From Dryocosmus kuriphilus (taxonomy: Eukaryota > Arthropoda > Insecta > Hymenoptera > Cynipidae): 64,000 nt of DNA. The notes beneath the pieces were generated by a model. It had not been told where the DNA came from. It worked only from the letters and a program-made list of their open reading frames with translations, and ran no database searches. Numbering within the stretch: the stretch's first letter is position 1; each line of letters begins with the position of its first letter. Both the position numbers and the translations under genes were made by a program. Where the stretch lies: the NCBI GenBank assembly GCA_038277395.1, contig CM076192.1, positions 47,681,356-47,745,355 on the forward strand. The letters are read 5' to 3'. Of this stretch, positions 53,445 through 64,000 are shown piece by piece.

Positions 53445-54707
53445 GACTGCTGGCCGAGGTGTCAAAAAACTGTGATGTCGCCTTAATTCCTATTCAATTC
53501 CATCTGTTTTCGTATATACGACTTATGTATTTTAAAAAGACACTTTGCAAAAAAATTTCCTCAACCCGGAAGGGGTTCACGGTTGTATGAGGTGCGCTTA
53601 GTATACAGTTTCCCGAAAAAAGTAAAAATATCTGTGCTAAAATACGATAATGGAAAAGTGTTGAAATGAGGGGAAGTAGAGAAAGAGTTCCAATGGTTGG
53701 AAGGAGAAAGCAATACCATAGTAGTACTTACAACCTGTAAATGATTATGGACTGAAGAGACACTGCAACTGCATTCGCGGCAAGGCAGTACTTCTTTTCT
53801 TTTCAGCGAATTTCCCATTGTGCACAATACAACCAGATTTCATGCGAAAAACATTAAAAGTACAAAAACAATTCTATGCAACAAGTGGGGTTATGACAGA
53901 ATTTGATAGGTAACAGCGCTCGTCGCGCTAACCATAGCTGCCAAAATGCTGTTGGTAATATCGCACGCGACGGCGGGAGTTTCAAATTTGAAATACGATA
54001 GTATGGTGTAAATGTCAATGTAATACTTTTGTCTTGTGCAGAAATATAATTTAATGTTGAAAAATACTTCAAAGTAACATTTTAAAATTATATTTCTGCA
54101 CAAGACAAAAGTATTACATTGACGTTTACACCATACTATCGTATTTCAAATTTGAAACTCCCGCCGTCGCGTGCGACATTACCAACAGCATTTTGGCAGC
54201 TGTGGTTGGCGCGACGAGCGCTGTTACCTATCAAATTCTGTCATAACTCCACTTGTTGCATACAATTGTTTTTGTACTTTAAATGTTTTTTACATGGAAT
54301 ATGGTTGTATTTCGCACAATGGGAAATTCGCTGAAAAGAAAAGAAGTACTGCCTTGCCGCGAATGCAATTGCAGTGTCTCTGCAGTCCCTAACATAATCA
54401 TTTACAGATTGTAAGTATTCCTCTGGTACTGCTTTCTCCTTCTAGCCATTGGAACTCTTTCTCTACTTCCCCTCATTTCAACACTTTTCCATTATCGTAT
54501 TTTAGCACAGATATTTTTACTTTTTTCGGAAAACTGTATACTAAGCGCACCTCATACAACCGTGAACCCCTTCCGGGTTGAGGAAATTTTTTTGCAAAGT
54601 GTCTCTTTAAAATACATAAGTCGTATATACGAAAACAGATGGAATTGAATAGGAATTAAGGCGACATCACATTTCTAATCTATTTTTCGACACCTCGGCC
54701 AACAGCC
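53445..54707. mobile_element. Palindromic TTAA-flanked element, 1263 bp
   Basis: TTAA at 53441-53444 and 54708-54711. Ends GACTGCTGGCCGAGGTGTC and GACACCTCGGCCAACAGCC. The two halves are inverted copies of each other over roughly 610 bp each, with the axis near 54068. Each arm carries, reading outward, CTCCCGCCGTCGCGTGCGA, then a short open frame starting MGNSLKRKEVLPCRECNCS and then CAGATTGTAAGTATT or its variant. Non-autonomous; TTAA suggests piggyBac-type mobilisation. Confidence 0.8.
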
Positions 54708-54711
54708 TTAA

Positions 54712-55184
54712 GTACATATTCCATTTTATATCCCTTTCAAACTTGAGAAGTATGCTGTTGTTCATTTTCAAAGGATTTTACCTCTTATACTTTGAAAGCT
54801 TTATTTATTTAAATAATTCTTTAATCTGAAAGGAGTACAATTTAAAATTCCTTAGTTTTAAACGCTTTTAAATTATAGATCTTCAATTTTCCAAATTGTG
54901 GACTTTCTCAATAAAAAAAATCAATATTAAGAGGCTTTCGAATTGAAATTATTGTCAATTATTTTACACTTCATTTGAAATACTTTAAATGTTTATTTTA
55001 AAGCTACACAAATTGTGTTAAAAACGGTGTCAATTTAAAAATGTGTCTATTTTGAGCAACTAAATTTCAAATAATAAAATTTTGGAGGTCTTCAATTTAA
55101 AATCTCTTTTTATCTAAAATTCTATTATTTCAATTGAAAAAAAATTTATTTTTCATGAAGACATATCCGTAAGGTTTCAATAAG

Positions 55185-55221
<37 letters not shown>

Positions 55222-55799
55222 AGTATTTATTTTTAAGACAAATGTTTACTGAAACTTAAAATTTTCTTATATATTAATATAATGATTTCTTAGTGGAAAA
55301 CTTTGAAATCCTCTAACTCTTCCTGTTCCTGGCGGCTGAACTTGACGTGTGAAAATAAAAAGAATAAAACGACTAAGTGGAATTTTTCAAGACATAGTTG
55401 GAGAACTGCGACATGGCGTCTGAATGTTATTGGATACTGGAAAAAGCAGAACTCAGTCTTCTTATAACTTTTCCCTCCTCTTTATATTTTGATTGCCCAG
55501 GAACTTTACCTCCTTCTTTGTACATATAAAAGTAAACGACTTCTCTTATTCGTTTTTCATTGTTCGACATCACATTCTCTTAAGTTTACGAGCATAAAAC
55601 CGAAAAATCTTTCAATTCCAGAATATCCGTAATATCAGCTTCCAAATTTAAAAATAAAATACTTCCTCTCAAATATTCACAATATCGTTACATTTTTTAA
55701 AACAAAAAATGACAAATATATTTTGATCCCTTCATATATTCTTTATTTCGATTTTGATTCTAGATTAATCAATTTTAATAATTAACTTTTAATTTACAG
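54712..55799. other. AT-rich intron, contains C34 run
   Basis: Nothing coding. 54712-55083 is repeated in reverse at 58711-59082. A run of 34 C lies at 55185-55218. Confidence 0.6.
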
Positions 55800-55894
55800 A
55801 AATATCTACCTATTGTGAAAACGATCTCAAAGGTTGGATACGCTTTGTCTTTTTTCACCCTGGTTATTGCATTTTTCATTTTAGCAGCCATCAA
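55800..55894 (+). CDS. Class B GPCR exon, end of ectodomain and TM1
   Basis: 95-nt exon between TTTAATTTACAG|AAA and GCCATCAA|GTAAGT. It encodes KYLPIVKTISKVGYALSFF and on through a 20-residue hydrophobic helix ending FFILAAI, the first transmembrane segment of a class B receptor. It starts in phase with the exon ending at 28646 and ends with AA of a split codon that the minus-strand exon at 521-190 completes. Confidence 0.82.
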
Positions 55895-58210
55895 GTAAGT
55901 ATGCATACTGACGTTTGTTTTTTAATCAACTGAATATTTTAAAACTTTTAAATAGGTGATTAAAAAAAACATATTTATAATAAAAAATGTAGGCATTTTG
56001 AAAAAGCATTAATTCTATGGAAATATCGAGATTTTTTCAATCCATTGTTTTCCAAAATTAAAAAGAATTTGAAATTGATAAAATATCAAATTAAAGTTGA
56101 AATAAGTCACATTAATCTTCTATTTTAATTTGTTTATGTTTTTGAAATATAAGATATCATTCTCATATAATAAATTTTGCTTAGAGTTACAAATTTAATT
56201 ATCTAAAGTTAAAGTGTATCATAATTAATCACTGTAAGGATAACGAGGGTAACGATAAAGATTATAACCCAAATGGCCGACTAAAGTTTGACATTATACC
56301 AAATGAGCCATATTAGTTGTGCTGTAAGTAAAAGGTGGCAGATACTTTAGAACGCAAAAAAGTACGTATGACCAACCCGAGGTCCTGCTGCATCCCAAGC
56401 ATAAGAAGCATACGTGCTGCTAATAACAACTTTCAAGTTTTATGTGATTTTATGTGACTTTAACTTATTTTTAATGCAAGGAGTAAATCCTATTGGCACT
56501 AAATTCTCTCTTGAAGATATGTCACAAAAAAGTTAAACTAAAAACTAAAATATCATTCCAAAGAAATATACGAATCAAAACTAAAGGTTCCATTTAAAAG
56601 ACCTGGAAAATATTCTTATCAACGTTTCAGAATTAAATTATAAAGCCAATGAATTATTTTCTTTTTTTTCTATTTCTCATAAGAATTTTTCAATTAGATT
56701 CTTATCCTAACATTAAATATTTTCTTTTAGAGTTCCAAGTTTAGAATTTAAAAAAAAAATCGGTGCCTTTTACGTGTTAAAAAAATTCTACATATTAATT
56801 AAGTAAAATTTATCGAGTGTTTGTGCATATTATTTTCTTAAAAAATAAAATTTGAAATGCTCATAAAATTGTAAAACGATTTTTTCACCTAAACCGTAAA
56901 ATAAAACGCTCTTGTTTTATTAAAAATTAACACTTGTCAGAAAATTCCGTTCCGTGACATGATGCCATGTATCGGAAACCTGTCTGTTAGATTTCATATA
57001 AAAATGTTTTTATACTTCAATTTTGTAATTCTGACATAATCAATTCTTCCTTAACGCGGAAAAATAATAATATAAGCTGTCTATCGATACCAGAAGATTA
57101 TTCTTACTCCAGGCACTGACAAAAACATAAATAAAATAAAAAATTGATTTTATAAAGACAGCTTCATACTCTATGATATGGATATTCCGTTTTCTTAAAT
57201 TACTTATAAAAATTTTGTTTCAATAAATTGAGAAACCATTGGCGTCAAGCTTTAGACAAGCACGATAAATAAATTTTATTGATATTGCTCAAATGCTCAC
57301 GCAGACAAACGGTTTCTACAAAACATCAATTTCGCAGATCTTGAGAACATCAAATTTTCACTTTATTTGTCAAGGGTAAATGAGATTTTGTTGATTTCAT
57401 AATACCTTTACATCGAAACGGTTTTCATAATTGAATCAAATTATTCTATAAAACAAACTTTTTTCCGGGAATAAATCAGCATATACGTTCTTTTTAAAAA
57501 TTTCTTTTTAAAATTACAGGTTTATCAAATAATTTTTTTGAAATTACAAAAGTTTCTGAATTAGATTCTTCTTTAATTTTGAGTTCCACGAATTTAAAAT
57601 AATGATGTGATGTTTCCTTGAAAAATATTATGATTTCTTTGAAGCTTTGAATATGAATATTTTCCTTCTAGAAATTAAAAAATTTCATTAGGTATTTTCA
57701 CTTCATCGACACCTAACTTCACTTCGTCAAGTGCCGAAGGGAAAGCAATGGACCAATTGCATAGAAATAACCTTTATTTTTTAAATATCTTCGTAAAAAA
57801 TAATTTCTCACCATAAGTGTGTTTGGAAATGAGTCTTTATTTTTCAAGAGTTATTTAATCAAACAATCAAATCAATACGCTATCGATTTTTTACAAAAAT
57901 ATTACAAAAATAAAGGTGGCTTCCGTTTCCGGTGCTGATAGTAATGGGACGGGTGTGGGAATTTGAGCGATCGGTTTGGCTCTGGAGGTGAATAAGGGTT
58001 GTGTGGGGTAAAAAAAAAACGGGAGGTGGAAGAAGGGAAAAAGTGGTGCATGCTGAAGAGTGAGGTTAGGTTTGAAGTTAGTTAGTTAGTTAGTTAGTTA
58101 GTTTGGTGGACAGAGAGTAGGGTAGTGAAGTTGTACGAGACTGGGGAGACGGATGGTGAGGTAAGGTCTGGTTATTGACAATTACTGCTGTCTTTTTATG
58201 TGGAAATAGT
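55895..58210. other. AT-rich intron
   Basis: No gene, no recognisable element. Holds the 70-bp copy of 45763-45833 at 57527-57597 and a (GTTA)n microsatellite near the gap. Confidence 0.6.
58075..58103. repeat. (GTTA)n microsatellite
   Basis: About seven tetranucleotide repeats. Confidence 0.95.
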
Positions 58211-58710
58211 NNNNNNNNNNNNNNNNNNNNNNNNNNNNNNNNNNNNNNNNNNNNNNNNNNNNNNNNNNNNNNNNNNNNNNNNNNNNNNNNNNNNNNNNNN
58301 NNNNNNNNNNNNNNNNNNNNNNNNNNNNNNNNNNNNNNNNNNNNNNNNNNNNNNNNNNNNNNNNNNNNNNNNNNNNNNNNNNNNNNNNNNNNNNNNNNNN
58401 NNNNNNNNNNNNNNNNNNNNNNNNNNNNNNNNNNNNNNNNNNNNNNNNNNNNNNNNNNNNNNNNNNNNNNNNNNNNNNNNNNNNNNNNNNNNNNNNNNNN
58501 NNNNNNNNNNNNNNNNNNNNNNNNNNNNNNNNNNNNNNNNNNNNNNNNNNNNNNNNNNNNNNNNNNNNNNNNNNNNNNNNNNNNNNNNNNNNNNNNNNNN
58601 NNNNNNNNNNNNNNNNNNNNNNNNNNNNNNNNNNNNNNNNNNNNNNNNNNNNNNNNNNNNNNNNNNNNNNNNNNNNNNNNNNNNNNNNNNNNNNNNNNNN
58701 NNNNNNNNNN
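58211..58710. other. Assembly gap, exactly 500 N
   Basis: 500 N placeholder. Sequence on its right is the inverse of 55083 and below. Confidence 0.99.
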
Positions 58711-59086
58711 AATTTTTATTTTTTGAAATTTAGTTGCTCAAAAATAGAACATTTTTAAATTGACAACCGTTTTTAACACAATTTGTGTAGCTTTAAAATA
58801 AACATTTAAAGTATTTCAAATGAAGTGTAAAATAATTGACAATAATTTCAATTCGAAAGCCTCTTAATATTGATTTTTTTTATTGAGAAAGTCCACAATT
58901 TGGAAAATTGAAGATCTATAATTTAAAAAGCGTTTAAAACTAAGGAATTTTAAATTGTACTCCTTTCAGATTAAGAATTATTTAAATAAATAAAGCTTTC
59001 AAAGTATAAGAGGTAAAATCCTTTGAAAATGAACAACAGCATACTTCTCAAGTTTGAAAGGGATATAAAATGGAATATGTACTTAA

Positions 59087-60341
59087 GGCTGTTGGCCGAG
59101 TGTCGAAAAATAGATTAGAAATGTGATGTCGCCTTAATTCCTATTCAATTCCATCTGTTTTCGTATATACGACTTATGTATTTAAAGAGACACTTTGCAA
59201 AAAAATTTCCTCAACCCGAAGGGGTTCACGGTTGTATGAGGTGCGCTTAGTATACAGTTTTCCGAAAAAAGTAAAAATATCTGTGCTAAAATACGATAAT
59301 GGAAAAGTGTTGAAATGAGGGGAAGTAGAGAAAGAGTTCCAATGGCTAGAAGGAGAAAGCAGTACCAGAGGAATACTTACAATCTGTAAATGATTATGTT
59401 AGGGACTGCAGAGACACTGCAATTGCATTCGCGGCAAGGCAGTACTTCTTTTCTTTTCAGCGAATTTCCCATTGTGCGAAATACAACCATATTCCATGTA
59501 AAAAAACATTTAAAGTACAAAAACAATTGTATGCAACAAGTGGAGTTATGACAGAATTTGATAGGTAACAGCGCTCGTCGCGCCAACCACAGCTGCCAAA
59601 ATGCTGTTGGTAATGTCGCACGCGACGGCGGGAGTTTCAAATTTGAAATACGATAGTATGGGTAAACGTCAATGTAATACTTTTGTCTTGTGCAGAAATA
59701 TAATTTAAAATGTTACTTTGAAGTATTTTCAACATTAAATTATATTTCTGCACAAGACAAAAGTATTACATTGACATTTACACCATACTATCGTATTTCA
59801 AATTTGAAACTCCCGCCGTCGCGTGCGATATTACCAAACAGCATTTTGGCAGCTATGGTTAGCGCGACGAGCGCTGTTACCTATCAAATTCTGTCATACC
59901 CCACTTGTTGCATAGAATTGTTTTTGTACTTTTAATGTTTTTCGCATGAAATCTGGTTGTATTGTGCACAATGGGAAATTCGCTGAAAAGAAAAGAAGTA
60001 ACTGCCTTCCCGCGAATGCAGTTGCAGTGCCCTCTTCAGTCCATAATCATTTACAGTTGTAAGTACTACTATGGTATTGCTTTCTCCTTCCAACCATTGG
60101 AACTCTTCTCTTATTTCCCCTCATTTCAACATTTTCCATTATCGTATTTTAGCACAGATATTTTTACTTTTTTCGGGAAACTGTATACTAAGCCCCCTCA
60201 TACAACCTGAACCCCTTCGGGTTGAGGAATTTTTTTGCAAAGTGTCTTTTTTAAAAATACTAAGTCGTATAAAACGAAAACAGATGGAATTGAATGGGAA
60301 TTAAGGCGACATCACAGTTTTTGACACCTCGGCCAGCAGTC
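59087..60341. mobile_element. Palindromic TTAA element, second copy
   Basis: Counterpart of 53445-54707, TTAA at 59083-59086 and 60342-60345, same inverted-arm structure. Confidence 0.8.
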
Positions 60342-60789
60342 TTAAAATTACTCATGCAAAGCTAAAAAATTTAAAATAGTAAGTCTTCAAAATTGAACTG
60401 TTTGATAGGAGATCAAAATTCAACAATCTGAAACTTAAAATTTTCAGAAGTAAACAAATTTTAATAAGCATTTAATAACTGTTAAAATACTGAGACCTTT
60501 CATAATAAACGGGATCCTAAGGGTAGGCAACCCGTCAAGGATGGAGTAGCAGGGCAGAGCAAGGTGAACGTAGGGAAGGCGCTGCCAAAATTAGAGTATG
60601 CCACATCTCCCCCCCACTCATGGAACAAGAGTAGAGTGGGATTTCTTCTCGCGAGAGGCTAATAAAAGCAAGATCGCGAGAAGAAGTCAAGCATGGTCGA
60701 AACCACATGTACATCTACAGTCTCTGACTTCTGTACTCATCCGGAGCGCGAACGCGGGAGAGAGTCCCGTTCGCACCCGACTCTTCGAA

Positions 60790-63700
60790 CAAATCAACTT
60801 CGCCAGGACAGGGACCTTATCGTTGTCATCAGGGGTGTCAACGAGTCCCTTTCTGACGAAGCCATTTTGAAGGAGCTTCAAATGAAAATCCCCTCCGTCA
60901 AAAGCATTCAAGAATGAAAAAAGGCAAAAAAAATCTGGCCCCTTGTTGTCGTCCCCTGGACCCAGCTGCTCCCACAGCAAAGACAATCTTCGCCCTTTAA
61001 AAAACCCTTGCTGGTCTCAGCATCAAGTCGAAGCAAAACGCAAATCGTCCTTGATTCCGAAAAGTCTTCGATGCCTGAAATTCTTTCACACCGGCAAATT
61101 ACTGCCATGCCCCATGGCCCTTTGCGCGTTTTGCGCTCGCAACCAACGCCACAGCCTCCTGCACTTACAAAGACAAGAAGGCTTCCACCCCCACCTGCTT
61201 CAATTGTAAGGGTACACACCGTGCACTTTTCTTTGGATTCCCCAACTTTCCCCCGGAAACCCAGAGCACAATCCTCAACACAAAAAACAACAACGCCCAC
61301 AAACACAACACACACCAAAGTCTTTTAAAAACTCTTCAAACTCGCAAAACGCGCCCACTAACAAACACAAAAGACCTCAAAGTGTCCCAGTTTTCCCAAC
61401 CTCAGCGTTCTTACGCTAGAACTCTTTCTCCAAACCCGAACCTCAACTGACAAACCAAATCCCCCCCTCACCCCCACCCCCGACCATTAAACAATCCAAA
61501 TTCAACAGCTTTTTCGTGACTTCCTCTCAGTCTTCGCAACTCCCTTTCCCAACTCCCAAACTCGGGGACGCACATAAAGTTTAAAATCACTTTACTCACA
61601 TGGAAAGCTAATATATTTCTGCCCCAAGAGACTTGAATACCCTGTTCTTGAGGAGAAGGTTATGACGTTGCTGTATCACAGACCCACCTAAACCTGAAAA
61701 CAAACTCTACTTTCCCAAATTTTTCCCGTCTATAGAAAAGATCGTATTTCTTCCAGAGGCGGAGGTGTTGCACTCCTTGTTCATAACTCTCTCAAACACA
61801 AACCAATCAATACCGATCATCACCCTGCGAAGTAACGGGGGGGAAATCCTTCTTGACTCTGGTCCAATCCGTATCTTATCTCTCTACTCTCCCCCTCATA
61901 TTAATAATATCTCTAAAATACCGGATCTTTTCAATTCCAATACCCCAACGATAGTAGCTGGCGATCTTAACGCAAAAAACAAAGCCTGGGGTTGCTTAAA
62001 AAACAACCCGAAAGGTAAATCTCTTTTAAAAACTCTCATTCGACACAACCTCGCCATGGAAGCGCCCCCGGTTCCCACTCACTTCCTACTTCTTCAAAAC
62101 ATCAACCCGACATTCTAGATCTCTTATAACAAAAAATATTTCTATTAACAAAGATGCCCGGTCGCTGCCTGTTCTGAGTTCCAACCTAACCCTGTTTTTC
62201 ATGGAGATTACTGGTAACCCGGGAACTCTCCCCTCCTTCTGAGTCAAAAATTGACTATCTCTACCTTAAATATCTGCCTTGAATCTTCTCCTTTTAAATG
62301 CCTTCAGATCCGATTCATCTTCCGAAATCGACCTCAACAGTCGTTTTGCTCTCACGGGAAGATATTCAAACAATCTCTGTTAAATCTTGCCACCACAGAC
62401 ACCACAAGTTATCTTCTCCCTATCCAATCTTTTAGGAACTACCTCCTGCTATCCTTCAAAACTCCGTAAACAGTAAATCAGAAATAGAATAAGCACTGGC
62501 AATCTCCCGTACTCCCAGACACCGCCGCCGCCTGAATCGCTATCAAAAAGAGCTCAAATTCGCTCTTCAGTCTACTAACAAATCTTCCTTTGAAACTTAT
62601 TATTGCGGAAGCCGAACCTATACCCTAAAAGGTGCTTGGAAGTGTAATTTAAAATCTCTTAGAAATAGAAATTCTCACTTCCCCCTCTCTCGTAAAAAAA
62701 CGTTGCGCGTTCAATTTTTCTTTTTCAATCTCACATACTTTCTCTCTTGACGAAGGAAAAGCCGAAATCGTTGAGACTCTCTTAAAAACTCAATGTTCCC
62801 CTTTTCCCAGCCTTGACAATTTACTTCTTTCAGATGACATCTCAAAGACTGTACAAGACTTTACTGTGACGGACAATTATTTCACTCCTACATCTTCCTA
62901 AGAAATTCCGCGACACATCGCTCTCTTTCGTAACAGAAAAGCCCCGGAAATGCACGGGTATTAGTAACGGAATACGTAAAATTCTTCCCCGAAAACACCA
63001 CAATGCCAGCGATCTGCACAATTATAAACTTCAGATGGTGAGATTTCATTTACTTTCCTTCTGCTTGGAAGGAGGCTACATAATTCTTTCTTCCCAAACC
63101 TGGTAATAGCCCTCTCAGCTCGGCTTCAAGCTTTACGCCCCATCATCTTGCTTTGCACCTCTCAGCAAAAGTAGCTGGAAAAGCAGCAATCTTTCTCGTT
63201 TCGACGACGATTTTTGTCTCACGAAACAACATTTCTACCTGAACCTCCAGCACGGTTTCCGCAATAACGTCCATGGAACAGCCCACCAACTTGCTTCGCG
63301 GTGTCTGAAATATCATTGCAGACTAATCTCAATAAAAGTAAGCACACGTCCATTGGGTTCTTCTGGACTGTAAGCAAGCCTTTGACAGAGTTTGGCACGA
63401 ACGGTCTCATTTTCAAACTTATCCACTTAAAATTTCCTCATTACCTTATTGGCCTAATTAAATCTTATCTATCAAAACAGGAGTATTAGAGCTCGAGTTC
63501 GGATACTCCTTGTCGCAACCCCAACCTTATCACTTCTGGTGTCCCTCAGGGTGTCTAAACTTTCCCCCTCTCTCTTCAAACTTTTATTTTTTTATGACAT
63601 TCCTGTCCAATGATAAAATTCCGTCACTGTTTCAATACTGCCGACTATGTGTGGACTTTTCTTCAATCTGACCAAGGTTATTAAACAATGTTCCTCTCAT

Positions 63701-64000
63701 TTAAAATAGGAATCACCCCAGTTTGCTCTCCAGAGTGGTACTCCAGAATGGAGATTTTGGAAATTAATAAACTAAATCGGAAGCCGTCATCTTTTCTCGA
63801 CGCATTCGCACTCCTCCCAAGCTCCTCGTCAACTCTCTTCCCATCGAATGGGAGTAATTCCGCAAAATATCTCGGCGTCATTTTGACAAGAGGACTCACA
63901 CTGGTCCAAACAAATAATAGCTACACCACGCAATTAAAGCCCTTGTAGCTTTTACGGCGCTTAAACTGTTCTTTAATAATCACACTGTATCTCGGGACCA
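60790..64000 (+). pseudogene. Jockey-like LINE, second copy, heavily fragmented
   Basis: + strand. Remnant ORF1 at 60790-61575, starting at NQLRQDRDLIVVIRG because the 5' third is deleted. Endonuclease fragments at 61600-62470 (EILLDSGPIRILSLYSPPH, IVAGDLNAKNKAWG, VLSSN). RT fragments from about 62840 to the window end (NYFTP, FWTVSKPLTEF region, LGVIL). Frames change every few tens of codons. Because the disruption is mostly indels, sequencing error may explain much of it. Confidence 0.8.

Larger units (their letters stand above)
58711..64000 (-). repeat. Inverted, indel-rich second copy of 48983-55083
   Basis: 58711 matches 55083 and 64000 matches about 48983 in reverse. It includes the intron flank, the palindromic TTAA element at the same site and the LINE in the same place, so one locus is duplicated rather than hit twice. 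Relative to the left arm it has very many one- and two-base indels and a ~910-bp deletion (joining 52990 to 52077 at about 60789). It runs beyond the window. Confidence 0.9.

Overview
This is an AT-rich animal nuclear sequence, most likely from an insect. Evidence: split exons with canonical GT/AG splice sites, many non-LTR retrotransposons (R1-like, R2-like, Jockey-like), mariner elements with D,D34D transposases, TTAA-flanked elements, a Polinton/Maverick, a Mutator-domain transposase, poly(A)/poly(T) tails and microsatellites. I see no rRNA, tRNA, CRISPR array or bacterial operon. A hymenopteran is my guess from the transposon mix and from the receptor, but the sequence alone does not fix the order.

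The only host gene I can support is one class B (secretin-family) GPCR, closest in my judgement to insect parathyroid-hormone-receptor-like proteins. Three exons lie on the + strand: 25359-25465 and 28488-28646 (hormone-binding ectodomain) and 55800-55894 (end of ectodomain plus TM1). The next exon (ICL1 to start of TM4) is at 190-521 on the MINUS strand, with a reading phase and splice sites that fit directly onto the 3' end of the 55.8-kb exon. Two 500-N gaps (1894-2393, 58211-58710) split the window into three contigs, so the first contig is probably misplaced and inverted. Almost everything else is transposon-filled intron.

Layout. 1-1893: displaced GPCR exon and intron. 2859-17734: a Polinton/Maverick with AG/CT ends, a 6-bp AATCTT target duplication and terminal inverted repeats of about 2.2 kb. 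It has kept only broken protein-primed DNA polymerase B, duplicated tail to tail, and carries nested LINEs, a mariner fragment and an R2-like LINE flanked by 189-bp direct repeats. Its TIRs hold a cluster of perfect heat-shock-element motifs just upstream of a TATA box and initiator. 17741-25192: repeats, a modular repeat family ('family A'), a 143-bp tandem array inside inverted flanks, and a dead mariner. 25359-28646: two GPCR exons; the intron between them holds a partial copy of the second exon and a tandem array of four (plus one decayed) structured hairpins, each with a different but self-complementary outer stem around a nearly constant core. 28771-47340: foldback MITEs, a LINE, Mutator-domain remnants, family A copies, a TTAA element and two mariners. 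48375-about 53240: a Jockey-like LINE on the minus strand with a 59-nt poly(A) tail. 53445-54707: a palindromic TTAA element. 58711-64000: an inverted, indel-rich second copy of 48983-55083 that runs off the window.

The observations I rank highest are (1) the covarying hairpin array at 27272-27948, (2) the HSE/TATA/initiator promoter in the Polinton TIRs, (3) the displaced, inverted GPCR exon, (4) the R2-like LINE with very long flanking duplications, and (5) the inverted noisy duplication next to a gap.
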